DNA from: Pantoea phytobeneficialis
Lineage (GTDB): Bacteria; Pseudomonadota; Gammaproteobacteria; Enterobacterales; Enterobacteriaceae
Length of the DNA stretch: 64,000 nucleotides
Assembly (NCBI RefSeq): GCF_009728735.1
Contig: NZ_CP024637.1
Span: forward strand, 1 to 64,000
Direction: 5' to 3'
Each line of letters begins with the position of its first letter. The first letter of the stretch is position 1. Below are positions 34,754 through 43,692 of this stretch, piece by piece. The notes under the pieces are model-generated. The model was not told where the DNA came from. It made no database searches and worked only from the letters and a program-made list of their open reading frames with translations. The position numbers were made by a program, and so were the translations under genes.

Positions 34754-36157
34754 TTATAATTTGGGCTGATGCTGATCCCACGGCATTAACGCTTCCAGCG
34801 CGGCACAGAACTGCAACACCTCCCCTTCGGCATAACGACGACCGATCACCTGTAACCCTACTGGCAAGCCTTCCGGGGTAAATCCGCACGGCACCGTGGC
34901 GGCCGGATTGCCGCTCAGGTTGAACGGCCAGGTAAAGGGCGTCCAGCGCGCCCACTCGACACCGCTGTCGCCATCCGCCTGGCCTTCAGGAACGTGACGA
35001 TCGGCAGCAAACGGCAGCACCGGCAGCGTCGGGGTGATCAGCAAATCCACTTCGTCAAAGAGCGCATGCACCTGACCGGCAAAGGCGGCGCGCTGTTTTT
35101 GCGCAGCCAGGTAATCCGCCAGTTCAATCCGTTGTGCGCGTTCAATCAGCGCGGCAAAACCGGGGTCCAGCTGATGATGTTGGTGTTGCAGGGCCGCGCC
35201 ATACGCCACCCCTCGCCCACCGCTCCACAACGTGTCAAAGGTGGCAAACGGGCTTTGCCAGCTCAGCGCTTTGGCCGTCAGCGTCACGGGCAGCGCGTGT
35301 GCCATGTGTTCAACCGCCTGCTCAACACAGGCGGCGATGCGATCATCCACCGGCGTATTGAATAAGGTCGGGCTGTAATGCACGCGCAGACGGGGCAGTG
35401 GCGCATCACACCTTGCCAGCCAGCTTTCCGTTTTGGCAGGCAGCGCCTGGTGATCTCGCGCATCCGGGCCGGAAAGCAAGTCAAACAGCAACGCGCTGTC
35501 GCGCACCGTGCGGGTCATCGGCCCGGCATGGCTGAGCATCTCGGTGGCTGACCACGGCCAGGTGGGGATTCGCCCCAACGAGGCTTTGAGCGCAAAAATG
35601 CCACAAAATGCGCCGGGAATGCGTACCGATCCTCCACCATCCGATCCCAGTGCGGCTGGCACCATCCGCGCCGCCACGCTGATCGCCGACCCGGAACTGG
35701 AGCCGCCGCTGGTCAATGTGGGATCCCACGGATTGCGGCCGTGACCAAACACGCGCGAATAACTGGAACCGGTCCAGCCGAATTCAGTGGTGGCGGTTTT
35801 GCCAATAATGATCGCCCCTGCCGCTTTGAGGCGCGCAATAATCGGCGCATCGCTGTCCGGTACGTTATCCAGCGCCGTCAGCGAACCTTTTGTGGTACGT
35901 AATCCGGCAGTGGCAAACAGGTCTTTAATGCCAAACGGTACACCGTGCAACGGACCGCGCAATTTTCCTTGCTGCCGCTCACGGTCACAGATTTCCGCTT
36001 CCGCCAGCGCCTGCTGGTCATAAACATCGCCAAATGCATTCAATGTGGGATTGTGGGTTTTTATCTGACGTAAACAACCTTCCACCAATGCCACGCTGCT
36101 GCTTTTACCCTGACTAATCTGCGCCGCAGCGGTCAACAAATCCGGCATATCCTGCAT
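34754..36157 (-). CDS. Amidase signature family enzyme
   Basis: 467 residues with the amidase signature fold. The Lys in GVPFGIKDLF (K78), cis-Ser region GGSSSGSA (about 152-159) and nucleophile Ser in GSDGGGSVR (S177) form the Ser-cisSer-Lys triad. Members hydrolyse amides, allophanate, ureas or Gln-tRNA. The length and lack of tRNA-binding partners argue against GatA. Being upstream of, and on the same strand as, DeoR, the carbamoylase and kinases, it fits a catabolic route for an amide or carbamoyl compound. Confidence 0.88.
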   Translation of the reverse strand: MQDMPDLLTAAAQISQGKSSSVALVEGCLRQIKTHNPTLNAFGDVYDQQALAEAEICDRERQQGKLRGPLHGVPFGIKDLFATAGLRTTKGSLTALDNVPDSDAPIIARLKAAGAIIIGKTATTEFGWTGSSYSRVFGHGRNPWDPTLTSGGSSSGSAISVAARMVPAALGSDGGGSVRIPGAFCGIFALKASLGRIPTWPWSATEMLSHAGPMTRTVRDSALLFDLLSGPDARDHQALPAKTESWLARCDAPLPRLRVHYSPTLFNTPVDDRIAACVEQAVEHMAHALPVTLTAKALSWQSPFATFDTLWSGGRGVAYGAALQHQHHQLDPGFAALIERAQRIELADYLAAQKQRAAFAGQVHALFDEVDLLITPTLPVLPFAADRHVPEGQADGDSGVEWARWTPFTWPFNLSGNPAATVPCGFTPEGLPVGLQVIGRRYAEGEVLQFCAALEALMPWDQHQPKL

Positions 36158-36473
36158 ATTTCACACTCTTCACGGCTGACTAACTGTTGAGCAGATAGTG
36201 GCATAGTCGCAGCAGGATGCAAGACCGAATTATGTTGTTAATGTGGGATATGTTGTATTTATTGTGGGTAAGTAATAAGAAAGCGTGATGACGGGAAACA
36301 GCAGGAAATGTTATTCAGGTGACGGTTAGCTGTATGTTTCGCTGGCGAGAAGGCAGCGACCGGGACAGATGTCAGCCAGCCTGTTGCCAGGTGGATAATT
36401 GCGCGGAGTATGCGGCGACACGCAAATCGCCGCTTTACCGTGCACAGTGATAACAAAATCGTTTGATGGCCGA
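36158..36473. other. Intergenic region, nothing recognised
   Basis: About 315 nt. It holds the amidase promoter side (AT-rich near 36225-36275) and a GC-balanced stretch before the CorA stop. Short minus-strand frames cross it but show no domain or ribosome site. No repeat of the window family is present. Confidence 0.5.
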
Positions 36474-37442
36474 TCACAACCAACCCGAACGTTTAAGTCG
36501 CCACCACATAAAACCACATATCGTCAGGGTGACGCCCAGTGCCACCGGATAACCAAAATGGGTATGTAACTCCGGCATATCGGCGAAATTCATGCCGTAC
36601 ATGCTGAAAATGATGGTGGGGACAATCAATACCGCGCCCCAGCCCGCCAACTTTTTGTTCACTTCACTCTGCTGCACCGACACCAGCGCCAGATTCACCT
36701 GCATGGCGCTGGTCAGCATTTCGCGCATATCTTCAGCATCGATCATGACATGGTGCGCATGGTCCTGCACATCACGCAGGTAGGCACGCAGATTTTTGGG
36801 CACCAGATCTTCATGGAAGCGCACCAGTTGCGGGCAGATTTCGGTCACCGGCATCGCCGCATTGCGCAGCGACAGCAGTTCGCGTCGCAGGTGGTAAACC
36901 TCCTCCAGCGTATCGCGGTGAAAACGGGTGCTGAACATCTCATCTTCCATCGCGCTGATGCGCTGGCTCAGGCTGGCGGTGATTTTGCTGTAGTTATCTA
37001 CGATACAGTCCAGGATGCAGTACATCGCATACGCCGGACCTTCGCTCATCATCGCCTGGTTTTTTTCCGCACGCGCCCGGATACCACCGTAACCATCAGT
37101 CGAACCATGTCGCACGGTGATCAGGAAATTTTTACCGAGGAAGAAGTGCGTTTCACCGAAGCTGATCCGTTGCTGAGCATCCAGGTGGGCCGTTTTGACC
37201 ACCACAAATACCGATTCGCCGTATTGTTCAATCTTCGGACGCTGATGCGCCACCAGCGCGTCCTCAATCGCCAGTTCATGCAGACTGAACTCCTGTTGCA
37301 GAGTCTGCATAAAGGCCGCATCGGGCTGGTATAAACCCAGCCAGACAAAGGTGTTGTCTTCTTTCAGCACCTCACTGATGTCACTGATATCGACATTTTC
37401 TTCACGCTGTCCGTGGCGGTAGACCACGCAGTTAATCACCAT
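36474..37442 (-). CDS. CorA-type magnesium/cobalt channel
   Basis: About 322 residues. A large cytosolic alpha/beta plus long-helix domain is followed by two C-terminal membrane helices. The signature YGMNF ion-selectivity loop sits between LIVPTIIFSMYGMNFADMPE and a final helix, and positive residues end it (LKRSGWL). It makes a pentameric channel for Mg2+ and other divalent ions. I choose the ATG at 37442 (MVINCVVY), where family homology starts. An ATG at 37481, 4 nt after the upstream acetyltransferase stop, is an alternative. Confidence 0.88.
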   Translation of the reverse strand: MVINCVVYRHGQREENVDISDISEVLKEDNTFVWLGLYQPDAAFMQTLQQEFSLHELAIEDALVAHQRPKIEQYGESVFVVVKTAHLDAQQRISFGETHFFLGKNFLITVRHGSTDGYGGIRARAEKNQAMMSEGPAYAMYCILDCIVDNYSKITASLSQRISAMEDEMFSTRFHRDTLEEVYHLRRELLSLRNAAMPVTEICPQLVRFHEDLVPKNLRAYLRDVQDHAHHVMIDAEDMREMLTSAMQVNLALVSVQQSEVNKKLAGWGAVLIVPTIIFSMYGMNFADMPELHTHFGYPVALGVTLTICGFMWWRLKRSGWL

Positions 37443-37485
37443 CTTTTTCAGATCCTTCCAGGGCTGACGTCCTGTAATCATAGTC

Positions 37486-37956
37486 TTAAAGCTCCCGCAC
37501 CATCTCAACACAGGGCAACGCCGCCCCCGCCAACGCCGAATGATAAAGGCTTTCCCTTACGATGCTGAAGCCATGACGTTGATAAAAGCCACAGGCGTTA
37601 GGGGTCGCCGCCAGCGTCAATTGGCTGAATCCACGCTGCCGTGCTTCCATCATCAGGGTCTGCATAATGGCGCTGGCGTAACCTTTACCGTTGCACACCG
37701 GCAAGGTGAAAATCGCCTCCACGCTACCGCCAGTCAGATCGAGAAAACCGGTCGCCGCCACACCGTAATCGGGGTCGTCCACCACATAGAAGGGATTACC
37801 GCGTACGGCCTCGAAGTATCCCTCTGGCAGAGCATCGGGTGTCCATGCGGTGATCACCTCTGCGGGATAAACCGACTGGCAACCGTGACGGATGGCAAGA
37901 TTTCGAATCCGCCACAACGCGGCGGTTTCATCGGTGCGGGCTAAACGAGGTGTCAT
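37486..37956 (-). CDS. GNAT acetyltransferase
   Basis: 156 residues with the GNAT acetyl-CoA fold: substrate side in the first half, then the P-loop-like EAIFTLPVCNGKGYASAIMQ and the C-terminal ACGFYQRHGFSIV. Substrate unknown; small-molecule amine acetylation is typical. It is probably co-transcribed with the CorA gene that follows within 45 nt, and is divergent from a second, unrelated GNAT protein. Confidence 0.82.
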   Translation of the reverse strand: MTPRLARTDETAALWRIRNLAIRHGCQSVYPAEVITAWTPDALPEGYFEAVRGNPFYVVDDPDYGVAATGFLDLTGGSVEAIFTLPVCNGKGYASAIMQTLMMEARQRGFSQLTLAATPNACGFYQRHGFSIVRESLYHSALAGAALPCVEMVREL

Positions 37957-38017
37957 GGTGTCTCCTGGTGTGCCTATAATCGAAAACCGCTATCAGGAAG
38001 ATGAACGAGGCCATCCT

Positions 38018-38560
38018 ATGCAACTGTTGTCATCGCGATTGTTTTTGCGCCCGGTTGAAGCGCGCGACCTGCATACGCTGTTCGCCATCTATGGTGATCC
38101 CGGCACGCAAATGTTTAATCCTGCCGGCCCCTTTCCTGATCTCGCTTTTACCGAAGAAGTGTTAACACGCTGGCTGGCGCACTGGCAATGCTATCCGTTT
38201 GGCAACTGGGCGATTTGCCTGCGCGAGCGATCCGACGAGGTACTGGGATTTGGTGGTTTAACGGTGCGGGAGTTTGCTGGCAGGCCGGTAAACAATTTGG
38301 GCTACCGGCTGGCAAAAACAGCGTGGGGTAACGGTTACGCCACCGAGTTTGCCCGTACGGTGATTGCTTATGGCTTTGATCACTGCCAGCTGCCGGTGAT
38401 TGATGCTGCGGTGCGGGAAGATCATCTCGCCTCGCAACAGGTGCTGGAGAAGGCGGGTTTGCGCTGTTATGACCGGGTTGAAGATATACCGGGCGCACCC
38501 GCCAGTCTGGTTTATGAGTTACGTGCGCAGAGCTGGCGCGATCAGGGCACACCGAGATAA
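38018..38560 (+). CDS. RimJ/RimL-like GNAT acetyltransferase
   Basis: 180 residues. It begins MQLLSSRLFLRPVEARDLHTLF, the RimJ/RimL-type opening, and has NLGYRLAKTAWGNGYATEFA as the acetyl-CoA loop and VLEKAGLR near the end. Members acetylate ribosomal proteins or small substrates. The ATG at 38018 with GAGGCC upstream gives the normal length. An upstream frame to 37892 overlaps the other acetyltransferase. Its end overlaps the convergent azlD by 19 nt. Confidence 0.82.
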   Translation: MQLLSSRLFLRPVEARDLHTLFAIYGDPGTQMFNPAGPFPDLAFTEEVLTRWLAHWQCYPFGNWAICLRERSDEVLGFGGLTVREFAGRPVNNLGYRLAKTAWGNGYATEFARTVIAYGFDHCQLPVIDAAVREDHLASQQVLEKAGLRCYDRVEDIPGAPASLVYELRAQSWRDQGTPR

Positions 38561-38862
38561 CGCAGGATCGCCGTCATCAGCGCCGCACCGATGATCACCA
38601 CAATCAACGGGGCTTTGCGCCAGGCGAGGAACACCGCAAACAACACCCCGGCGATTCGCGCGACACCAGCAAAATGCGTACCTTCAAACAGCGCGGTGGT
38701 GACCGCTACCGCCAGCAGCAACACGGTGGCGGCATCGGATAACATGCTGCGCGCCCGCTCTGACATCTGCATACGACTACCGAGACGAAAACCGGCGAAG
38801 CGGATCAGGTAAGTTCCGGTTGCCAGCAGCGCAATCCCCGCAATGACTAATCCATTTTCCAT
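38542..38862 (-). CDS. azlD: AzlD-family branched-chain amino-acid transport subunit
   Basis: 106 residues with three to four hydrophobic segments and a TYLIRFAGFRLGSRM opening typical of AzlD/YgaH. It is the small partner of AzlC in export of branched-chain or related amino acids. Its start overlaps the azlC stop by one base (TAATG), so the two are coupled. Confidence 0.87.
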   Translation of the reverse strand: MENGLVIAGIALLATGTYLIRFAGFRLGSRMQMSERARSMLSDAATVLLLAVAVTTALFEGTHFAGVARIAGVLFAVFLAWRKAPLIVVIIGAALMTAILRYLGVP

Positions 38863-39527
38863 TATTTACGCTCCCTCCAGCTCAGCAAACCTAACAACGA
38901 AAACAGCACCGGCATACCGGCAGGGACAAACGGGGTTGCCAGCACCGAAAGCAACGCACCGAGCGATGCCGGGATACGGGTGCGGCGCTGGCGCAGGGCC
39001 GGGAAAATCAATGCGATCAGGATGGCAGGAAACACCGCATCCAGACCGATCACCGAGACATCCGGGATAAAACGCCCAATCACCGCGCCGCTGATCACGC
39101 TGAGCGGCCAAATCGCGAAGATACCCAGGCCACAAATCCAGTAGGCCGCGCGACGCTGCGCCAGTTTGGGTTGCGAGATGCCAAAGACCACGCTTTCATC
39201 ATTCATGATGTGGCAGCCAAACAACGCCCGCCCACCCTGTCCAACCAAATCCTTAACCGCAATGCCAAACGGCAGATGACGGGCATTGACCAATAAACCC
39301 GCTGCGGCGGCGGTAAACGGACTGCCGCCACCGGCAACAATCCCGATGAACAGAAATTCGGATGCGCCAGCCAGCACCAGGGTAGACAGCGCCATTGGCA
39401 CCCACAACGGGAAACCATCTGCCACCGCCAGTGAACCATAAGAAAGTCCGACGATACCGTCAGCCAGACAGACGAGGAATATCGCTTTTATTACCCCTTT
39501 ATCCAGAGGCACTGCTCCCAGACGCAT
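38862..39527 (-). CDS. azlC: AzlC-family amino-acid exporter
   Basis: 221 residues with about five to seven membrane helices. Family features include VLAGASEFLFIGIVAGGGSP, LVNARHLPFGIAVKDL and the acidic DESVVFGIS segment. AzlC/YgaZ with AzlD/YgaH exports branched-chain amino acids or analogues. It is divergent from an XRE-cupin regulator, whose operator-like palindromes lie between the two starts. Confidence 0.88.
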   Translation of the reverse strand: MRLGAVPLDKGVIKAIFLVCLADGIVGLSYGSLAVADGFPLWVPMALSTLVLAGASEFLFIGIVAGGGSPFTAAAAGLLVNARHLPFGIAVKDLVGQGGRALFGCHIMNDESVVFGISQPKLAQRRAAYWICGLGIFAIWPLSVISGAVIGRFIPDVSVIGLDAVFPAILIALIFPALRQRRTRIPASLGALLSVLATPFVPAGMPVLFSLLGLLSWRERK

Positions 39528-39594
39528 AACAAAATCATCTCATATCGAACAAGAAAGCCGTTATAATGAACGGCTCGATACCGTTTTACAAGAT

Positions 39595-39618
39595 GAACGT
39601 TTGTTCGCTATAACGAAC
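39595..39618. promoter_or_regulatory. Overlapping palindromes, probable XRE operator
   Basis: GAACGTTTGTTC (39595-39606) overlaps GTTCGCTATAACGAAC (39603-39618). Both are GAAC/GTTC palindromes in the azlC/xre control region, and the second ends 10 nt before the regulator's GTG. A related half-site CGAAC lies near 39546 and a TATAAT at 39562-39567. They are candidate sites for the divergent XRE regulator. Confidence 0.6.
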
Positions 39619-39628
39619 AGGAGTAGCT

Positions 39629-40177
39629 GTGACCCCGCCGATTGACATTATCGCCGCCGGATTAGTGCGTGAACGCCAGCGCGCCGGGCTTTCGCTGACA
39701 GAAGTGGCACGCCGCGCCGGTGTCGCTAAATCTACCCTCTCTCAGTTGGAAGCAGGCAACGGCAATCCCAGCATCGAAACACTGTGGTCGTTATGTGTCG
39801 CGCTGAATATTCCGTTTGCCCGACTGATGGAGCCGGAAGTGAAGCGTTTGCAGGTGATCCGCAAAGGCGAAGGGATGGTGGTGTCTGCCGAACTGGCCGA
39901 TTATCAGGCCGCATTGCTGGCCAGTTGCCCACCGGGCGGCCGCCGCGACCTTTATCTGATCACCAGCCAGCCAGGCGCACCGCGTGCCTCTAAACCCCAT
40001 CCGCCGGGTTCGGTGGAACATGTGATTATCGCGCAGGGTCGCGCACTGGTCGGTCCCAGCGATGCGCCAGTGCTGCTCGGCCCCGGCGATTATATTTGTT
40101 ATCCCGCAGATGAACCGCATCTGTTTGAAGCGCTGGAGCCAAACACCCTGGCCGTGCAGTTGTCGGAGCAAAATTAA
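39629..40177 (+). CDS. XRE-family regulator with C-terminal cupin
   Basis: 182 residues. The helix-turn-helix (about 15-45) is RAGLSLTEVARRAGVAKSTL with QLEAGNGNPSIETLW. The cupin sensor has HPPGSVEHVIIAQGRALVGP and GDYICYPADEPHLFEALEP. Such HTH-cupin proteins commonly control a divergent transport or amino-acid gene, here azlCD. The start is a GTG with AGGAG 7 nt upstream. Confidence 0.88.
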   Translation: MTPPIDIIAAGLVRERQRAGLSLTEVARRAGVAKSTLSQLEAGNGNPSIETLWSLCVALNIPFARLMEPEVKRLQVIRKGEGMVVSAELADYQAALLASCPPGGRRDLYLITSQPGAPRASKPHPPGSVEHVIIAQGRALVGPSDAPVLLGPGDYICYPADEPHLFEALEPNTLAVQLSEQN

Positions 40178-40186
40178 TGACTGACA

Positions 40187-40346
40187 CGTAGCAGCGCGGT
40201 TTACCGCGCGGGTTTGCCGACATCATGCACAGAATCGCGCAATAAATTGCGCCGCTACGGTTACGTTCAGCCCTTAGCGGCGCGGTTTACCGCGCGAGGT
40301 TTCCGACATAATGCACAGCATTGCGCAATAAATTGCGCCGCTACGG
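40187..40346. repeat. Two tandem ~74-nt composite palindromic repeats
   Basis: Copy 1 at 40187-40260 and copy 2 at 40274-40346 share the full order: a GCGCGGTTTACCGCGC stem, a spacer with CCGACAT and ATGCACAG, and an opposite GCGCAATAAATTGCGC stem. The copies have few differences, so they look like a recent tandem duplication of a BIME-like unit between convergent genes. Confidence 0.85.
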
Positions 40347-40376
40347 AATCAGCCAATATTTCCCGTCAGTACAGGA

Positions 40377-41615
40377 TTATTTTGCGGTATAAGGTGTGCC
40401 ACCCACATGCACTTTATAGATGCGGAAATTCGGCACCGGCGGATTATCAAAATTCATCTCACCACCGACCCAGCTGTTAAGGTGATTGCTGACAAAATAG
40501 AGATCGCCGTGCGGTCCCCAACCAATGGTATCGGGCCAGGCAATCGCATCGCTGGTGACGAAAGGCGTGACCTTACCGGTTTTGCCATCCCGTTTCATCA
40601 GGCCGTTAAGCGTCAGCGCCGTCAGGTAAAGATTGCCCTGACGGTCTGCCGTGATGCCATCGGTATTGGACGGCAGCACCGTGTCCACTTTGATCGCCTT
40701 TTCGATTTGCGCTTCGCTGTTGCTGAAATTGCGCAGCACTGAAGTCGGTACTTTCAGCAGCCGATTGCCGGTAAGGTTAGTCCAGTAGAGCGTTTTCTTA
40801 TCGCCAGACAGCGCGATACCGTCAGCACCGGTCAACATCGGATTGGCTTTGCCGTCTTTGTCCTTCAGTACCTTTTCGCCGTGGATGCTGAAGGTGAAAC
40901 CGGGTTGATCGTTAACCCATTCCGGCGCAGATAACACCCGTTTTGCCTCCCCGGTCTTCATTTTATACACCAGCAAACCGCCTTTCAGCGGATGACACAT
41001 GATGCCGGAATCGGTGATGTACACCACGCCTGCGTCGTTATCCACTGCGACGTCATTCAGGAACGAACAGGTAAAGTCGACTTGATCGTTAGTAAAGGTA
41101 TAACGCGCCACTTCTTTATTTTTATTCAAATCCCAGGCGATCAGCTTTTCATCACCCGCTTTATTGGGTGCACCCGCAATATGCCCTTGATCGAGAATCC
41201 ACATCACGTTGTTGCGATCAATTTCAAATCCCAGCACCGCTTTTAAACCCTGTGGATTATGTACGTCGTTCATCGCTTCGCTGGGAAAGGGTTGCAGCAG
41301 CCATTGCCCGTCCTTTTTCACCAGTTTCGACAAGGTTGCCGGGACTTCCGGGCCGCCCCAGCGGGCGGTGCTGACGTACAGGTTACCCTGTGCATCAACC
41401 TTCACGCCGTGCAGCATAGCCTTGGTGTCATTGTTTTTCCACGCGGCCGCCGCTGCCGGATCGCTCAGGTCATACGGCAGGCGATTCCATTCTGCGACCA
41501 CATCCAGTTTAGGTTGCGTCGCCGCCAGTGCCGGTAAGCCAACGCCGGCTGCGGTCAACAGCAGGAGAGATGCAGACCATTTTTTTAGCGGATAGGAGGG
41601 AGATGCATAGAACAT
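40377..41615 (-). CDS. Secreted major-royal-jelly/Yellow-family (SMP-30-like) protein
   Basis: 412 residues. The signal peptide at about 1-31 ends LPALA before ATQPKLDVVAEWNRLPY. A six-bladed propeller follows, with the MRJP/Yellow-type blocks PEVPATLSKLV, NPQGLKAVLGFEID, FTFSIHGEKVL and NSWVGGEMNF near the end. Bacterial members bind small ligands or act as lactonase-like or dopachrome-tautomerase-like enzymes, and this one's activity is not known. It is divergent from an MFS permease. A perfect ATTCTGACATGTCAGAAT palindrome 44-61 nt upstream ties it to the neighbouring catabolic operon. Confidence 0.82.
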   Translation of the reverse strand: MFYASPSYPLKKWSASLLLLTAAGVGLPALAATQPKLDVVAEWNRLPYDLSDPAAAAAWKNNDTKAMLHGVKVDAQGNLYVSTARWGGPEVPATLSKLVKKDGQWLLQPFPSEAMNDVHNPQGLKAVLGFEIDRNNVMWILDQGHIAGAPNKAGDEKLIAWDLNKNKEVARYTFTNDQVDFTCSFLNDVAVDNDAGVVYITDSGIMCHPLKGGLLVYKMKTGEAKRVLSAPEWVNDQPGFTFSIHGEKVLKDKDGKANPMLTGADGIALSGDKKTLYWTNLTGNRLLKVPTSVLRNFSNSEAQIEKAIKVDTVLPSNTDGITADRQGNLYLTALTLNGLMKRDGKTGKVTPFVTSDAIAWPDTIGWGPHGDLYFVSNHLNSWVGGEMNFDNPPVPNFRIYKVHVGGTPYTAK

Positions 41616-41658
41616 AGTTTTACCCCTGAAGGATGGTTTTATTGTGATTATTTGTCGA

Positions 41659-41676
41659 ATTCTGACATGTCAGAAT
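41659..41676. promoter_or_regulatory. Operator-like palindrome (perfect)
   Basis: ATTCTGACATGTCAGAAT is its own reverse complement. It lies upstream of the royal-jelly-fold gene on the minus strand and shares its centre with five further sites in the window. Confidence 0.7.
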
Positions 41677-41910
41677 CTAGCATTCATTGGCAACAGGTAA
41701 AGGGGGTAACTGGCGATTTTGCATACGGCCTCACAAAATCGATTGCAGACATCAGCGTGGCTTATAGCGGCCATCAGTCGGGGTGATATGAGAGAATATA
41801 CCCACTTCTGTTTGCTGGCGGCATTTGCTCACCTGGTCGGCTCGGTGAATTTAAAGAAACAAAAAATAATCTATCGATATGATAAAAAAGGAAATTAATG
41901 AAATTATAAA

Positions 41911-41924
41911 ACTAACATGTTACT
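41911..41924. promoter_or_regulatory. Operator-like palindrome
   Basis: ACTAACATGTTACT, nearly symmetric about ACATGT. It sits mid-way in the divergent control region. Confidence 0.5.
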
Positions 41925-42042
41925 GATCATTTTCTGAATTTTTCCTGATCCTGCAAAATCCATGCTCAACCCGTCTCTCTGCGTGATAAGCATCACACTA
42001 ACGCGTTAACCGCTGCCGTTTTTGTGATCAATTTAGCAAATG

Positions 42043-42056
42043 ACTAACATGTAGCT
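42043..42056. promoter_or_regulatory. Operator-like degenerate palindrome
   Basis: ACTAACATGTAGCT, 14 nt with one intact ACTAACATGT half and a degenerate second half. It lies about 40 nt before the next such site. Confidence 0.4.
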
Positions 42057-42084
42057 AACTTTATGTCCGCCACCTGATAGATTT

Positions 42085-42096
42085 GTGACATGTCAG
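42085..42096. promoter_or_regulatory. Operator-like palindrome
   Basis: GTGACATGTCAG flanked by TT on both sides, about 160 nt upstream of the MFS start and probably close to its promoter. Confidence 0.55.
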
Positions 42097-42253
42097 TTTT
42101 AACCCAGTGACATTCAGCGCGAAGTTAACGTCAGCGCAAAGCAAAGGGATTACCTCAACCTTGCTTTGTACCGCCACCCACCAGGGAGCAGACGTTCGCT
42201 TTTCGCGGCTTCTCACGCTGTCATTCAATCGTATAAGAATCAGGAAAGCAGCC

Positions 42254-43597
42254 ATGAGCACTTTGACAGAGAATAAGGCGCGCGACCTCGTTAGCGACCT
42301 TGAACACAGTACCATCCGTAAAATCATCACCATGCTGGTCCCGTTGATGGTGGCGATGTATGTGGTGGCCTATATCGATCGACAAAACATCAGTTTCGCC
42401 AAGTTGCAGATGGTCAGCAGCCTCGGCTGGAGTGAATCGGCTTTTGGCTTAGGGTCGTCGTTATTTTTTATCGGCTACCTGATTTTTAGCGTTCCGGGCA
42501 ACCTGATCCTGTCGAAGGTCGGGGCAAAACGCTGGTTTGCCTTAAGCCTTGCCGCCTGGGGCATCATCACTGTCGCCCTCGCCTTCACGCAAAGCCTGAC
42601 CATGTTCTACAGCCTGCGTTTCGTGCTAGGTCTGGCGGAAGCCAGCTTCTACCCAGGTCTGATTTACTACTCAACGCAGTGGTTCCCGACTAAATATCGC
42701 CCACGCATCGTCGGTTTTCTGGTTACCGCCAGCATGTTCGCCAATATGATTGGCGCACCGCTGAACGGCGCGTTGCTGAGTATGCACGGCATTATGGGTT
42801 ATGAGGGTTGGCAGTGGTTGTTCCTGATGACCGGTTTGCTGGCGATTTTGCTGATCATCCCGGTGATGGCCTGGTTCCCGATTAGCCCGACCCATGCCAC
42901 CTTCCTGACACGCGAGCAGAAGCAGTGGCTGTCGCAGCGCCTGGAGGAAGAACGCCGCCAGGAGAGCGATAAGTCCGTCGATACCCTGTTTAAATCGCTG
43001 ACCGATAAACGCGTGCTGTCGCTGGCGCTGGTGTACGGTTTTATCTGCTTCGGTGCCTATGGCATCAGCTACTGGATGCCCACCATCGTCAAATCCTTCG
43101 GCGTCTCTGATATGACCAACGGCTTCGTCAATATGATCCCCTGGGCGTTGGTGATGATCATGTTGCGTTGGCTGACGCACAAACCGGAACGCACCAATAA
43201 CCCGTTCGTTAACGTCGCCCTGCCGATGTTCACTTCCGCCGCCTGTCTGATTGGTTCAGTGTGGTTCGCCAGCCAGCCGGTCATTAGTTTCGCCTTTATC
43301 TGCGGGGTGGTGCTGTCGGTGTTCGCTATCCAGCCCTGCTTCTGGAATCTGACCAAATTCCTTTCCGGTGCTTCAGCGGCGGCGGGAATCGCGATTATCA
43401 ACTCGCTGGCTAACCTCGGCGGCTTCTTCGCCCAGAACACCATTCCACTGGTACGTGACCAAATGCAAAGCGCGACCGCACCGATGGTGTATCTGAGCAT
43501 CGTCATGTTGGTCGGTGGGATCAGCACCGTGATGATCATCAAATGGCTGCAACGCCAGCGCGAACCCGCCACCGCCGCCCCCATGCCAGGTCACTAA
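42254..43597 (+). CDS. MFS permease, anion:cation symporter type
   Basis: 447 residues with twelve membrane helices. The opening VAYIDRQNISFAKLQMV and the LGLAEASFYPGLIYYSTQWFP segment are typical of the ACS subfamily (galactonate, tartrate, phthalate and related permeases). It should bring in an organic acid or sugar acid for the three downstream enzymes. AGGAAAG lies 7-13 nt before the ATG. An operator-like palindrome overlaps its stop, which suggests a second promoter before the dehydrogenase. Confidence 0.88.
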   Translation: MSTLTENKARDLVSDLEHSTIRKIITMLVPLMVAMYVVAYIDRQNISFAKLQMVSSLGWSESAFGLGSSLFFIGYLIFSVPGNLILSKVGAKRWFALSLAAWGIITVALAFTQSLTMFYSLRFVLGLAEASFYPGLIYYSTQWFPTKYRPRIVGFLVTASMFANMIGAPLNGALLSMHGIMGYEGWQWLFLMTGLLAILLIIPVMAWFPISPTHATFLTREQKQWLSQRLEEERRQESDKSVDTLFKSLTDKRVLSLALVYGFICFGAYGISYWMPTIVKSFGVSDMTNGFVNMIPWALVMIMLRWLTHKPERTNNPFVNVALPMFTSAACLIGSVWFASQPVISFAFICGVVLSVFAIQPCFWNLTKFLSGASAAAGIAIINSLANLGGFFAQNTIPLVRDQMQSATAPMVYLSIVMLVGGISTVMIIKWLQRQREPATAAPMPGH

Positions 43598-43613
43598 TCT
43601 GACATTTCAGATT
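43596..43613. promoter_or_regulatory. Operator-like palindrome
   Basis: AATCTGACATTTCAGATT, symmetric except at its centre. It begins at the last bases of the MFS gene. Confidence 0.55.
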
Positions 43614-43692
43614 AAAACAATAAATGTGAAGTAAATCACCATTATCAGAATAACCCGTTGCTGATACCGGTTGGTATCGGCAACATAAATTA

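Larger units (their letters stand above)
41616..42253. promoter_or_regulatory. Divergent control region with repeated ACATGT palindromes
   Basis: 638 nt without a gene. It holds four sites with an ACATGT centre: 41659-41676, 41911-41924, 42043-42056 and 42085-42096. It also has an AT-rich block near 41870-41910, a CRP-like half-site TGTGATCA near 42024, and AGGAAAG ahead of the MFS start. An in-frame extension of the MFS gene back to 42107 is not supported. Confidence 0.7.

Noticed and set aside
36259..36517. Short minus-strand frames between the CorA-type and amidase genes
   Set aside because: No ribosome site, no known motif and poor codon pattern, so treated as non-coding.
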